From the NCBI RefSeq assembly GCF_003634755.1, contig NZ_RBXA01000006.1:1-58894 (forward strand): a DNA stretch of 58,894 nucleotides. Direction: 5' to 3'. The notes under the pieces are model-generated. The model had not been told where the DNA came from, made no database searches, and was given only the letters and a program-made list of their open reading frames with translations. This document shows positions 8,389-16,080 of this stretch, piece by piece. The DNA comes from Flavobacterium limicola (lineage in GTDB: Bacteria > Bacteroidota > Bacteroidia > Flavobacteriales > Flavobacteriaceae). Position numbers and translations under genes: made by a program. How positions within the stretch are numbered: position 1 is the first letter of the stretch; each line of letters starts with the position of its first letter.

Positions 8389-10416
8389 ATGAGCATCTTA
8401 ACCCACCATTTCAATACAAAATACAATACAGCACCTTTTACGAAAATTAAAAATGAAGATTTTCTTCCAGCTTTCCAGAGAGGAATCGAATTGGCAAAAG
8501 CCGAAATCGATGCAATTGTAAGAAATCCAATAAAACCTACCTTCGAAAACACGATTGAAGCTTTAGCATTCAGCGGCGATGTTTTGGATAGAATTTCAAG
8601 CATTTTCTTCAATTTGAATTCAGCAGAAACCAATGACGAAATTCAGAAAATCGCTCAGGAAGTTTCGCCTTTATTGTCTGAATTCGGAAACGATGTACGT
8701 CTTAATCCAGATTTATTCTCCCGAGTAAAAGCGGTTTATGAGCAACGCGAAAAACTACATCTCAATCCGGAACAAACCACACTTTTAGACAAAAAATACA
8801 AAAGCTTTTCCAGAAACGGAGCCAATTTGCCGGAAGACAAAAAGAATCAATTGCGAGAAATCGACAAAGAATTATCGAAATTGAGTTTGCAGTTTGGCGA
8901 AAATGTTTTAGCCGAAACCCAAGCGTATCAATTGCATATTACAAACGAATCCGATTTAGCCGGTTTACCTGAAGGAACAATTGAAGCCGCTCGCTCTTTG
9001 GCTAAAAGCCTAGAAAAAGAAGGTTGGATTTTCACATTGGATTACCCAAGCTATGTTCCATTTGTGACGTATGCTGATAATCGTGAATTGCGCAAGAAAA
9101 TGGCAATTGCTTTTGGCGCCAAAGGTTTTCAAAATAATGAATTTGACAATCAAGAAATCGTGCTTAAGATTGCCAAATTACGTTTTGACAGAGCACAAGT
9201 TTTAGGTTACGCCACTCACGCTCATTTTGTGCTTGAAGAACGCATGGCAGAAAGTCCGGAAAAAGTAAAAACATTCTCGACTGATTTATTAGAAAAAGCC
9301 AAACCGGCAGCTTTGAAAGAATTTGCCCAATTGGCAGCTTTCGCAAAAGAACTTCAGGGAATCGAGGAACTTCAGAAATGGGATGGTGCCTATTATTCCG
9401 AGAAATTGAAACAGCAATTATTCAACTTGGATGATGAAATATTAAAACCCTATTTTCAATTAGAAAAAGTTCTGGACGGTGCTTTTGCAGTAGCGCAAAA
9501 ATTATTCGGGATCACTTTCGAAGAAATTTTTGAAGTGGATAAATACCACGAAGAAGTAAAAACATACGCAGTAAAAGATGAAGACGACCAACTAGTTGCT
9601 GTTTTTTATGCTGATTTTTTTCCAAGAAAAGGCAAACGCAACGGTGCATGGATGACGTCTTTTAAATCGCAATACATCAAAAAAGGAAGTAACGAAAGAC
9701 CGCATATTTCTATTGTGTGCAATTTCACGAAACCTACCGAGACCAAACCATCATTATTAACTTTCAATGAAGTAACGACTTTGTTTCATGAATTTGGTCA
9801 CGCCTTACATGGGATGTTAGCCAACACCACATATCCAAGTTTATCAGGAACATCGGTATACTGGGATTTTGTGGAATTACCAAGCCAGATTTTAGAAAAT
9901 TGGTGCTACGAACCGGAAGCATTGGCTTTATTCGCATATCATTATGAAACCGGCGAAATGATTCCGATGGAATTAGTACATAAAATTAAAGAAAGTGCGA
10001 GTTTCCAAGAAGGAATGGCAACGATGCGCCAATTGAGTTTTGGATTATTAGATATGGGCTGGCATGCACAAGATCCATCTAATATCAAAGACATCAAGGC
10101 TTTTGAAACCGAACAATTTGCAGCGACACAATTGTATCCTGATGTAAAGGAAAATGCAATGAGCACTTCATTTTCTCATATTTTTCAAGGCGGTTATTCT
10201 TCGGGATACTACAGTTACAAATGGGCAGAAGTGCTGGATGCAGATGCTTTTGAATATTTCCAAGAATGCGGCATATTTAATAAAGAAGTGGCTACCAAAT
10301 TCAAGGAAAATGTACTTTCGAAAGGCGGAACAGAACATCCGATGATTTTGTACAAACGTTTTAGGGGACAAGAACCAAAACCGGAAGCTCTATTAAGAAG
10401 AGCAGGATTGCTTTAG
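8389..10416 (+). CDS. M3 family zinc oligopeptidase (Dcp-like peptidyl-dipeptidase)
   Basis: This is a 675-aa thimet-oligopeptidase-family enzyme that degrades short peptides, usually in the cytoplasm. The zinc motif is H467-E468-F-G-H471, and the third ligand is E496 in DFVELPSQ. The 29-residue spacing from first His to Glu is that of the family. There is no signal peptide, whereas some Dcp proteins are periplasmic. Overall length and the C-terminal block (QGGYSSGYYSYKWAEVLDAD) are complete. The gene is followed by a hairpin terminator. Dcp is the closest named member, but the exact specificity (Dcp versus oligopeptidase A) cannot be read from the sequence. Confidence 0.92.
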   Translation: MSILTHHFNTKYNTAPFTKIKNEDFLPAFQRGIELAKAEIDAIVRNPIKPTFENTIEALAFSGDVLDRISSIFFNLNSAETNDEIQKIAQEVSPLLSEFGNDVRLNPDLFSRVKAVYEQREKLHLNPEQTTLLDKKYKSFSRNGANLPEDKKNQLREIDKELSKLSLQFGENVLAETQAYQLHITNESDLAGLPEGTIEAARSLAKSLEKEGWIFTLDYPSYVPFVTYADNRELRKKMAIAFGAKGFQNNEFDNQEIVLKIAKLRFDRAQVLGYATHAHFVLEERMAESPEKVKTFSTDLLEKAKPAALKEFAQLAAFAKELQGIEELQKWDGAYYSEKLKQQLFNLDDEILKPYFQLEKVLDGAFAVAQKLFGITFEEIFEVDKYHEEVKTYAVKDEDDQLVAVFYADFFPRKGKRNGAWMTSFKSQYIKKGSNERPHISIVCNFTKPTETKPSLLTFNEVTTLFHEFGHALHGMLANTTYPSLSGTSVYWDFVELPSQILENWCYEPEALALFAYHYETGEMIPMELVHKIKESASFQEGMATMRQLSFGLLDMGWHAQDPSNIKDIKAFETEQFAATQLYPDVKENAMSTSFSHIFQGGYSSGYYSYKWAEVLDADAFEYFQECGIFNKEVATKFKENVLSKGGTEHPMILYKRFRGQEPKPEALLRRAGLL

Positions 10417-10430
10417 AAAAATATTTATTG

Positions 10431-10461
10431 AAAACCCGATGTCTGTTACTTCGGGTTTTTT
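10431..10461 (+). terminator. Terminator after the M3 peptidase
   Basis: The stem AAAACCCGA (10431-10439) pairs with TCGGGTTTT (10451-10459), followed by further Ts. It overlaps a possible upstream start of the next gene, which supports the later start at 10505. Confidence 0.8.
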
Positions 10462-10504
10462 AATAGACTTACAATACCGCTACAAAAATCAAAACCAACA
10501 AAAG

Positions 10505-11218
10505 ATGAGTTTTTTAAAAGCCGAATGGAATAATTTAGCAATGATTAATTATGAAGTCAATCCTCAAATTCTACAAAAATATGTGCCAAAAGGAACGGAA
10601 ATAGATTTCTGGAACGGCAAATGTTATGTTAGTTTTATTGGATTCCTATTTGAAAATGTTCGTGTTTTAGGAATGAAAATACCGTTTCATTCTGATTTTG
10701 AAGAAGTCAATCTTCGGTTTTATGTGAGACGATTTGAAAATGGAGCTTGGAAAAGAGGCGCGGTTTTTATCAGCGAAATTGTTCCAAAATATGCGATTTC
10801 ATTTGTTGCAAATACCTTTTACAATGAGCATTACCGAACTTTACCTATGAAACATACGCTGAAAGTAAATGAAAACTCCCGAGAATTTATATACCAATGG
10901 AAGGTAAATAATAATTGGAATACTATTAATGTTGAAACCGGTATAAACCCTATTGCAATTGAACCCGATTCTGAAGCTGAGTTTATCACGGAGCATTATT
11001 TTGGCTATACCAAAATCAATGAAAATGAAACTTTTGAATACCAAGTCACACATCCCAGATGGCAACAATATGAAGTAACCAAAAACGAATCCGTTATTGA
11101 TTTTGAAAGTGTTTATGGAAAAGAATTTGCTTTTATTAAAGATTTAAAACCCACTTCTGTATTTCTGGCAATAGGCTCGAAAATCACAATTGAAGACAAA
11201 CGAAAAATAAAACTTTAA
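10505..11218 (+). CDS. DUF2071 (YqjF-like) protein
   Basis: This is 237 aa from the ATG at 10505. An in-frame ATG at 10439 lies inside the preceding terminator and is unlikely to be used. The protein matches the DUF2071/YqjF family: FLKAEWNNLAMINYEVNP at the start, then VSFIGFLFENVRVLG and LRFYVRR, and a conserved EHYFGY motif. It has an acetoacetate-decarboxylase-like beta fold by family knowledge, and its function is uncertain. Its stop overlaps the start of a truncated SRPBCC gene in the form TAATG, so the pair was once translationally coupled. Confidence 0.85.
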   Translation: MSFLKAEWNNLAMINYEVNPQILQKYVPKGTEIDFWNGKCYVSFIGFLFENVRVLGMKIPFHSDFEEVNLRFYVRRFENGAWKRGAVFISEIVPKYAISFVANTFYNEHYRTLPMKHTLKVNENSREFIYQWKVNNNWNTINVETGINPIAIEPDSEAEFITEHYFGYTKINENETFEYQVTHPRWQQYEVTKNESVIDFESVYGKEFAFIKDLKPTSVFLAIGSKITIEDKRKIKL

Positions 11219-11403
11219 TGACCCAAATAAAAATTCGGACAAAAATAAATGCACCCATACAAACTGTTTTTGACATTTCCAGAGACATCGACGTGCATCA
11301 AAAATCTGCCTGTCCTACAAAAGAAATCGCTATTGACGGCGTTACTTCCGGATTGATAAATTACAACGAAACGGTGACTTGGCGCGGGAAACATAATTTG
11401 TGA
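11218..11403 (+). pseudogene. Truncated SRPBCC (START-like) protein gene
   Basis: Only 61 codons remain. The text (INAPIQTVFDISRDIDVHQKS, then VTSGLINYNETVTWRGKH) matches the N-terminal third of SRPBCC proteins, which are normally ~150 residues. A TGA follows within a few codons of the WRGKH motif, where the family continues, and no downstream family sequence is seen. The start overlaps the DUF2071 stop. Decay of a transposase 75 bp downstream suggests that an insertion broke the gene. A functional short peptide is unlikely. Confidence 0.75.
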
Positions 11404-12159
11404 TACAACCTATGCTGAAAAAAGTAAATCTTAAAGTCATAACCGAGTAAAACATTAAAATAGTATCGCGTCTAAATCATGCCATAACAAAAGGATTTAA
11501 AAAAGACGTAAATAAATTTAATTATAATAAAGATTCCGGTATGTTTGTTCGTCCTACAAGTCATATGGCTATACAAAAGATTCTTCTGGGCACAATAAAT
11601 ATTAGAACCAAGCACAAACCTACTATTTTAATATCGAAAAAAGTAGGTGCTGGAATATTAAACAGATCTGTAAGAAAGAGAAAGCAAAGATAAAGACATA
11701 CTCTGTAGCGATAAAATTAGACCAACACTAAAACAAATTGCCTGTTAAGAAACTAACTGTCAAAAAGAAAAAATCTTCACCCGAACAATCGACCATTTTA
11801 GACAAACTTAACAAGAAATAGTAATATTCTCTTGCTGTTTGTTCGGGATAGACAGACAAGTCTGTTATCGGAAAGTTAGAATAAAAATCAGTAAATAAAG
11901 TAAATAACAACAAGTAGTCTCTATGGTAATCGAAATCAGAAAACCAATGCCTAGATTAAATAATAGGAAGCTATATTATATTTATTGTATAAACTCAAAT
12001 TGATGAACATTGCTAAAGATAAGTTTTATAGTTAATCGTTTACTAATTCAACCAAAATGCAGTTATAATGTCCACTCACTATTGTCTAAAAATTATACAT
12101 TCATTTTTCACTAATCTTGTATCGTTTTTCAGGACTAGAAAATTTACATTTAATTTTAA
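11404..12159. other. 756-bp non-coding gap with insertion-sequence debris
   Basis: Apart from the transposase remnant at 11478-11731 I see no gene. The rest (11732-12159) is AT-rich with short open frames that lack conserved features. It separates the housekeeping segment from the accessory island and is a plausible old insertion boundary. Confidence 0.6.
11478..11731 (+). pseudogene. Decayed IS1182-like transposase fragment
   Basis: One frame reads KGFKKDVNKFNYNKDSGMFV then SHMAIQ. After a frameshift near 11573 the next frame reads QTYYFNIEK, then KAKIKTYSVAIKLDQH and a stop. In family terms this is the zinc-binding/TYYFD-E-K-C part of IS1182-group DDE transposases (CPAGH...TYYFD...TYSV). 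The cysteines have been lost and there are stops. No terminal inverted repeats were recognised. The identification rests on remembered family motifs, so it is an inference. Confidence 0.6.
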
Positions 12160-13056
12160 CTATTTATAAAGACCTTCTTTTTTTCCAAAAAAAACATCAT
12201 AATCTGCTTTAGTTGAATTTATACTATAATCATTTGATTTTTGAAGTATCATTAATCCTGTTTTCTTCCAAGCAAATGGTATTCTTGGTGTCTTTTTTGT
12301 GTATTCCGCTAACCATAAAGGATACTTAATAAACTTGATATCATTAAGGTATTCATTTGCAAAAGAATAGTCTGTGTATAAAATTGGGATTCTTCCTGTT
12401 CTTTTTTCAACCTGTTCTAAAAATTTGATTACATCCGTTTTTAATTTAGTCTTATTTACATTATTTTTAGGTAAACTAAGTTCTTCAATATCTAAAATTA
12501 ATGAAATATCTGTTTTTTGGAGATCATTAACCTGATTACAAAAATGATTTGCTTGTTTAATAGGATCATTATGATAAATATAAAAATGATAAGCTCCTCT
12601 AATTTTATTTCTTTTTTTAGTTAATGTCCAGTTTCTTTTAAATTGATAATCAATTATTTTTTCACCTTGAGTGGCTTTACATATAATAAAACTAATTTCA
12701 CTATTTTCTGAGATTTCCGAAATAATGTCACCATTCCAATGAGAAACATCAATCCCAAAATATTCTTTTTCTTGCTCTTCTTTTGGTTTTTCAATTGGTT
12801 GTCCGATTGGTTCTCCGATTGGTTCTCCGATTGGTTCTCTGATTGGTTTTCCGATTGGTTCTCTGATTGGTTTTTCAATAGGTTTCTTAACTGATTTCTT
12901 AGCTGAAATGAAATCTAATTTAGCATCTATTTTCTCAACTTTGCTCTGTGCCATTTTATAACTATTTGTTAAATCAATTATTTTAAATGACAAAAGCGAT
13001 ATCGCAATAATTATTGACATAATAACAAAAATTATTAATTTGGATAAAAAATTCAT
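12160..13056 (-). CDS. Membrane-anchored GH25 lysozyme-like muramidase
   Basis: This is a 298-aa protein. Residues 5-28 form a single N-terminal membrane anchor (FLSKLIIFVIMSIIIAISLL). Residues ~57-90 are a repetitive linker of KPIxEPIG units. Residues ~99-298 are a glycoside hydrolase family 25 domain. The catalytic signatures are intact: D103 in GIDVSHWNGD, and D189/E191 in LILDIEEL. Members cleave the MurNAc-GlcNAc bond of peptidoglycan. The anchor would place the enzyme in the periplasm. It is the last gene of the accessory island and has the 31-bp leader that also precedes two other island genes. It could be a cell-wall remodelling enzyme for an assembled structure or an effector. Confidence 0.88.
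   Translation of the reverse strand: MNFLSKLIIFVIMSIIIAISLLSFKIIDLTNSYKMAQSKVEKIDAKLDFISAKKSVKKPIEKPIREPIGKPIREPIGEPIGEPIGQPIEKPKEEQEKEYFGIDVSHWNGDIISEISENSEISFIICKATQGEKIIDYQFKRNWTLTKKRNKIRGAYHFYIYHNDPIKQANHFCNQVNDLQKTDISLILDIEELSLPKNNVNKTKLKTDVIKFLEQVEKRTGRIPILYTDYSFANEYLNDIKFIKYPLWLAEYTKKTPRIPFAWKKTGLMILQKSNDYSINSTKADYDVFFGKKEGLYK
12790..12885 (-). repeat. 12-bp tandem repeats encoding a Pro-Ile linker
   Basis: Seven to eight copies of a 12-bp word (gattggttctcc and one-base variants) lie in register within the lysozyme gene. They encode EPIG/KPIR tetrads, a stiff proline-rich spacer between membrane anchor and catalytic domain. Slippage would change linker length without a frameshift. 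Confidence 0.85.
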
Positions 13057-13083
13057 ATATATCTTATTTTAAAATTCCACACT

Positions 13084-13114
13084 TACTCTATTCAGTTTTA
13101 AGTTTAGCTGTTTT
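13084..13114 (-). promoter_or_regulatory. 31-bp leader element, copy C (before the GH25 gene)
   Basis: Top strand: TACTCT, then ATTCAGTTTT, then CTGTTTT at the far end. It is identical to copy A at 27 of 31 positions. It lies 27 nt before the lysozyme start codon. On the coding strand it contains AAAAC twice, 15 bp apart. Confidence 0.7.
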
Positions 13115-13127
13115 TAATACATTGCTT

Positions 13128-13592
13128 TTAACCTGGAATCTGTGCTCTTAATATTTTCTCATAACCTTCAATAATGTTCTTAATTCCTTCAGTGCTCTCA
13201 TTCGGTTTAAGAATTATTTCAATTTTTGCAAATGAGGATTTTCGCTTCTTACTAAACAGATTGTTACTTTCTTCTTCATTAGAAAAACTCACCAAAAGTT
13301 CATCGTTTTCTAAAGCAACTTCTAAATTAGTTGTGAATTTTAACTCCTCGATTCTTGTAGTTGAAACAGGCACTAATGTTATCAATGGCACATTTACAGC
13401 TACATTTTTTATTGAATTATCATGCGCTTTTACGGGGTAATTTATGGAAACCATCTTGGCCTGAAAATTGTCACTTCCTTCTTTTTTTTCAAAGTAAGAT
13501 TCCATTAAATCATCATGATTTTCTAACAATGAACTATGTGCAATATTTGTTGCTTCATTTATTGCTTCAACTAGCTTACTAAAATTTATCAT
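13128..13592 (-). CDS. DUF2589-like protein 3 (short)
   Basis: This is a 154-aa cytoplasmic protein. It starts with an alpha-helical region (SKLVEAINEATNIAHSSLLE) and continues into a beta-rich part with the family-type VPLITLVPVSTTRIEELKFT segment and a C-terminal IKNIIEGYEKILRAQIPG helix. These match the two larger DUF2589 proteins upstream, so I place it as a diverged paralogue lacking the long central insertion. It starts 3 bp after the zinc-ribbon gene and is clearly in the same operon. Function unknown. Confidence 0.75.
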   Translation of the reverse strand: MINFSKLVEAINEATNIAHSSLLENHDDLMESYFEKKEGSDNFQAKMVSINYPVKAHDNSIKNVAVNVPLITLVPVSTTRIEELKFTTNLEVALENDELLVSFSNEEESNNLFSKKRKSSFAKIEIILKPNESTEGIKNIIEGYEKILRAQIPG

Positions 13593-13595
13593 AAT

Positions 13596-13799
13596 TTACT
13601 TTTTTGAGAGGTTATTTTTTAAATCTAGAAATTTTTCATAGGTTGTTTTTAAATCTGAGATACTAGAACTAGCAATTTTAATTTGAGCACTACACTTTTG
13701 ACATCCGAAACTCGCACCTCCAATAAGAGCGGCTACATTATAATCTATTTGCGAATTACATTCAGATGTTGGGCATGGTATTTTTAAATTATCTATCAT
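13596..13799 (-). CDS. Small zinc-ribbon-like protein
   Basis: This 67-aa protein has two cysteine pairs: C9-x4-C14 and C33-x2-C36, flanked by PCPTSECNSQIDYNVAALIG. This suggests a small zinc ribbon. The C-terminal 25 residues are a charged helix. It lies 4 bp after DUF2589 protein 2 and 3 bp before protein 3, so it is cotranscribed and translated with them, and probably acts with them. No named family is recognised. Confidence 0.75.
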   Translation of the reverse strand: MIDNLKIPCPTSECNSQIDYNVAALIGGASFGCQKCSAQIKIASSSISDLKTTYEKFLDLKNNLSKK

Positions 13800-13803
13800 A
13801 ACT

Positions 13804-14340
13804 TTAGGATTTTAATTGAATATTTTTAGTATAAAATTCAAGAAGAGTAGTTAAACCAACTGGTAATGGAATTGAACCAGCATTAATTTCTACCGACATC
13901 TTAGATTGATTTCTTCTTTGGGTTTTATTATTTTCTGAGGCGTCATTAGAAGATGCCACACTTCCTCTCATCACCGTTTTGTCTTTCTCATTTTCATCAT
14001 CATTTGTATTAGTATTAACATGCGATATAATTTCTAAATCAAACTTCACCGAAACATCTTTTACACAAAGCGAGTTAAATGGAATTATAGTAATTAAAGG
14101 CAATTGAAAAGTTATTAATTCAGACGTTTGATCACTTGCAGATTCCTTTGCATTTTTCACAGTCAAACTGATCATTTTTGGAGAAAACGCTCCGTTTTCC
14201 GAATCAAAACAGGTTTCCATTAAAAATTTTGCTTGTTCTTGTGCCATTTTAGAATTCGCATTAGTCGCTGCTACAAAGGGTGCAGCAAGAAGTTCCTCTA
14301 TTAAAACGGCCTGATGGCTAAAATCTTCTTTATCATTCAT
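13804..14340 (-). CDS. DUF2589 family protein 2
   Basis: This is a 178-aa protein. The N-terminal LIEELLAAPFVAATNANSKM helix, the central ITFQLPLITIIPFNSLCVKD strand block and the VKFDLEI segment are the DUF2589 signature. A polar, Asp/Asn/Ser-rich loop (NTNTNDDENEKDKT) follows, then KMSVEINAGSIPLPVGLTTLL before the end. There is no signal peptide, so it is cytoplasmic. It begins after a strong hairpin at 14369-14394 that may attenuate readthrough from protein 1. Function of the family is unknown to me. Confidence 0.82.
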   Translation of the reverse strand: MNDKEDFSHQAVLIEELLAAPFVAATNANSKMAQEQAKFLMETCFDSENGAFSPKMISLTVKNAKESASDQTSELITFQLPLITIIPFNSLCVKDVSVKFDLEIISHVNTNTNDDENEKDKTVMRGSVASSNDASENNKTQRRNQSKMSVEINAGSIPLPVGLTTLLEFYTKNIQLKS

Positions 14341-14368
14341 CTCTATGTATGTGTTTTAAGTTGATAAA

Positions 14369-14394
14369 ATGTCCAGAGTTTATCCTCTGGACAT
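14369..14394 (-). terminator. Intra-operon hairpin (attenuator or terminator)
   Basis: The ten-bp perfect stem ATGTCCAGAG / CTCTGGACAT with loop TTTATC is followed on the minus strand by TTTTATC. It lies between DUF2589 proteins 1 and 2 and may make the first gene more abundant than the distal ones. Confidence 0.6.
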
Positions 14395-14422
14395 ATTAAT
14401 TCCAATCTAGTTAAAAACTATA

Positions 14423-15088
14423 TTATGTAGCTGGTGCTGGAGCAACAGCAGGTAATTGAATTGGTGATATATTTTTACTGTAAGCATCAATAATCGTTAA
14501 AACTCCTTGTGGTAAAGGCAATTGACCTGCATGCACTGCAATAGAGTATTTCGCACTATTACTTTTTTTGTAATGACTACTTGTCGTAGAAGATTCTTTA
14601 GAATCGTAACTTGCAGAACCATGAATTGTAACCGAAAAAGGTCCCCATCCAACTTTAGCCTCAAATCCACCTTCTCCTTTAGTTTCAGAGCTTGAATCTT
14701 GTTGAGAATCTTGAGCTGAACTTGATTGTACTTCCATTTCAAAATTTACATCTACACTTTCAACAGCCAATGAATTTAATGGCATAATAGTCAGAATAGG
14801 TAAATTAAATACTGTATTAAAAGGAGTAACTGTTGTAGTTGAATCAGGTTTGTTAGGATCAGCTGGTGTAATTACGTTATTAGTAAGTACCATCTGAATC
14901 ATAATTGGCGTATAATTCGTGTTTTCTCCTTCAGTTGTTTTATTAAAACAATTGTCTAATAAAAACTGAGTTTGTGTAAAAGCCATATTAGCATTGGCTT
15001 TAGTTGTGGCAATTAGTGGCCCTCCAATAAGTGAGTCAATTGGTAATCCTGAAAATTGCTGTGCAATCGATAATAATTGATCGTCCAT
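14423..15088 (-). CDS. DUF2589 family protein 1
   Basis: This is a 221-aa protein and the fullest member. The N-terminus LPIDSLIGGPLIATTKANAN is the DUF2589 hallmark. It is followed by FNLPILTIMPLNSLAVESVD and VNFEMEVQSSS. A Ser/Gln-rich linker (~130-145) leads to a glycine-rich strand pair (GGFEAKVGWGPFSVTIHGSA), then AKYSIAVHAGQLPLPQGVLT near the C-terminus. It is cytoplasmic by sequence. It has its own 31-bp leader 26 nt before the start, while the C58-like peptidase gene ends 72 bp upstream. Known family members lack an assigned function. Confidence 0.88.
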   Translation of the reverse strand: MDDQLLSIAQQFSGLPIDSLIGGPLIATTKANANMAFTQTQFLLDNCFNKTTEGENTNYTPIMIQMVLTNNVITPADPNKPDSTTTVTPFNTVFNLPILTIMPLNSLAVESVDVNFEMEVQSSSAQDSQQDSSSETKGEGGFEAKVGWGPFSVTIHGSASYDSKESSTTSSHYKKSNSAKYSIAVHAGQLPLPQGVLTIIDAYSKNISPIQLPAVAPAPAT

Positions 15089-15114
15089 AATTTATTTAGT
15101 TTTTTATTTTTGCT

Positions 15115-15145
15115 TACTCTATTCAGTTTTCAGCTTCCCTGTTTT
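15115..15145 (-). promoter_or_regulatory. 31-bp leader element, copy A (before DUF2589 protein 1)
   Basis: The same element as copies B and C. It matches B at 28 of 31 positions and C at 27. It is 26 nt before the start codon. On the coding strand the two AAAAC words are 15 bp apart. It is a possible operator or 5' UTR element. Confidence 0.7.
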
Positions 15146-15160
15146 CAATTTAGATATCCA

Positions 15161-15721
15161 CTATATTGGGAAACCTTTTGGAGTTGAAGCAGTATTACTT
15201 CTAACATTCATGTATTTAAAATTTCCAGCCTTCATATTACTTGCTCCGTATTGCTGATTGATAAAGAACTCAATAGCTTGTGCATTATTCTTACCTGCAT
15301 CGCTCGCCTGAAAAAAACCAAAGTTTGGTTCAAAATATACTACGTCATTATTGTTTCCAGTTACAATAATAATTTCATGATTAGGTTCGCCTATAGCATC
15401 TCCAATTGCCCCAACACATAATGCCGCTCTGTATATCCTGTTTGCTGCAAGTCCTGTAGCTGATGTCTCCGGATATGCTGTTAATGCTGTTTGTGGAGCC
15501 TTCTTTAAACTTAGTGCTTTTGCATAATTCATCATTGCAGTTCCCGCTCCAAAGTTTTGAGCGGAACTAACTGCAGCTACAAACGTTCCTGGTTTATTCC
15601 AGGTTCCTAAATCACTTTCTAAAAAACTGCACATATAATAGCATACTCCGCCACGCGAAGGTCCTCCTCCTGTTCTTAACCAAGTATCCTGTTCGATTTT
15701 TTTTAATGAAACTAATGCCAT
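15161..15721 (-). CDS. YopT-like (C58) cysteine peptidase homologue
   Basis: This is a 186-aa cytoplasmic protein. The layout resembles clan CA family C58: C27 in PSRGGVCYYMC, H115 in GEPNHEIIIV, and the block VVYFEPNFGFFQ. YopT enzymes have a Cys-His-Asp triad with the Asp in FDPN(F/Y)G, 16 residues after the His. Here E131 occupies exactly that position (H115+16), so the triad would be Cys-His-Glu. It could be an active papain-fold protease, an acyltransferase-like enzyme or an inactive fold. The gene leads the DUF2589 transcript and has its own 31-bp leader. No secretion signal was seen. The family assignment is by motif only. Confidence 0.6.
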   Translation of the reverse strand: MALVSLKKIEQDTWLRTGGGPSRGGVCYYMCSFLESDLGTWNKPGTFVAAVSSAQNFGAGTAMMNYAKALSLKKAPQTALTAYPETSATGLAANRIYRAALCVGAIGDAIGEPNHEIIIVTGNNNDVVYFEPNFGFFQASDAGKNNAQAIEFFINQQYGASNMKAGNFKYMNVRSNTASTPKGFPI

Positions 15722-15748
15722 AATTATTTTTTTTTAATTCTGTTTACC

Positions 15749-15779
15749 TACTCTTTTCAGTTTTCGGATTCCCTGTTTT
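15749..15779 (-). promoter_or_regulatory. 31-bp leader element, copy B (before the C58-like gene)
   Basis: TACTCTTTTCAG to CTGTTTT, 27 nt before the start codon. This constant distance from element to start (26-27 nt in all three copies) argues for a promoter-proximal or leader function rather than a chance repeat. Confidence 0.7.
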
Positions 15780-16020
15780 ATTTATTTCTAATCATTGGAA
15801 GAATTCTTAATAAAACGGTTCATTTCATGTAAACACATGTGGGTTTGTTATTAAAAAATTAAAATCCATTATTAAAAAAAGAAAATGAAATAAATGCTAG
15901 CCTTCATTTTATTTTCAGTGGTAAAACTACATTTGAATAGGAAGGGAAAAGAAAAAAATGGCATAAGAGCGGAGATTGCTGTTATGAAGCAGTAAAAATG
16001 AAGCACCAATAAATTAGGAT
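15780..16020. other. Intergenic upstream region of the DUF2589 transcript
   Basis: No gene is seen. It contains a short CATGT-AAAC-ACATG palindrome at 15826-15839 and AT-rich DNA, and probably holds the promoter of the C58/DUF2589 transcript. No clear TAnnTTTG element was found. Confidence 0.5.
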
Positions 16021-16047
16021 AAAAAAAAATCTCTCCAAAAGGAGAGA
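16021..16047 (-). terminator. Terminator of the histidine kinase-response regulator transcript
   Basis: On the minus strand TCTCTCC pairs with GGAGAGA around a TTTT loop, then nine Ts follow. It lies 34 bp after the LytTR gene and separates it from the C58/DUF2589 transcript. Confidence 0.9.
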
Positions 16048-16080
16048 GTAGCAATGAGGAATGAGAGCGTCACTGATAAA

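Noticed and set aside
10439..10504. Earlier start for the DUF2071 protein
   Set aside because: The first ATG lies in the terminator hairpin of the preceding gene and adds non-homologous residues. The ATG at 10505 fits the family.
12654..12878. Small minus-strand frame rich in QSEN repeats
   Set aside because: It is a shifted reading of the 12-bp repeats within the GH25 gene.
12790..12885. CRISPR-like short tandem repeats
   Set aside because: The repeats are contiguous without spacers, in frame, and encode the linker of the GH25 protein.
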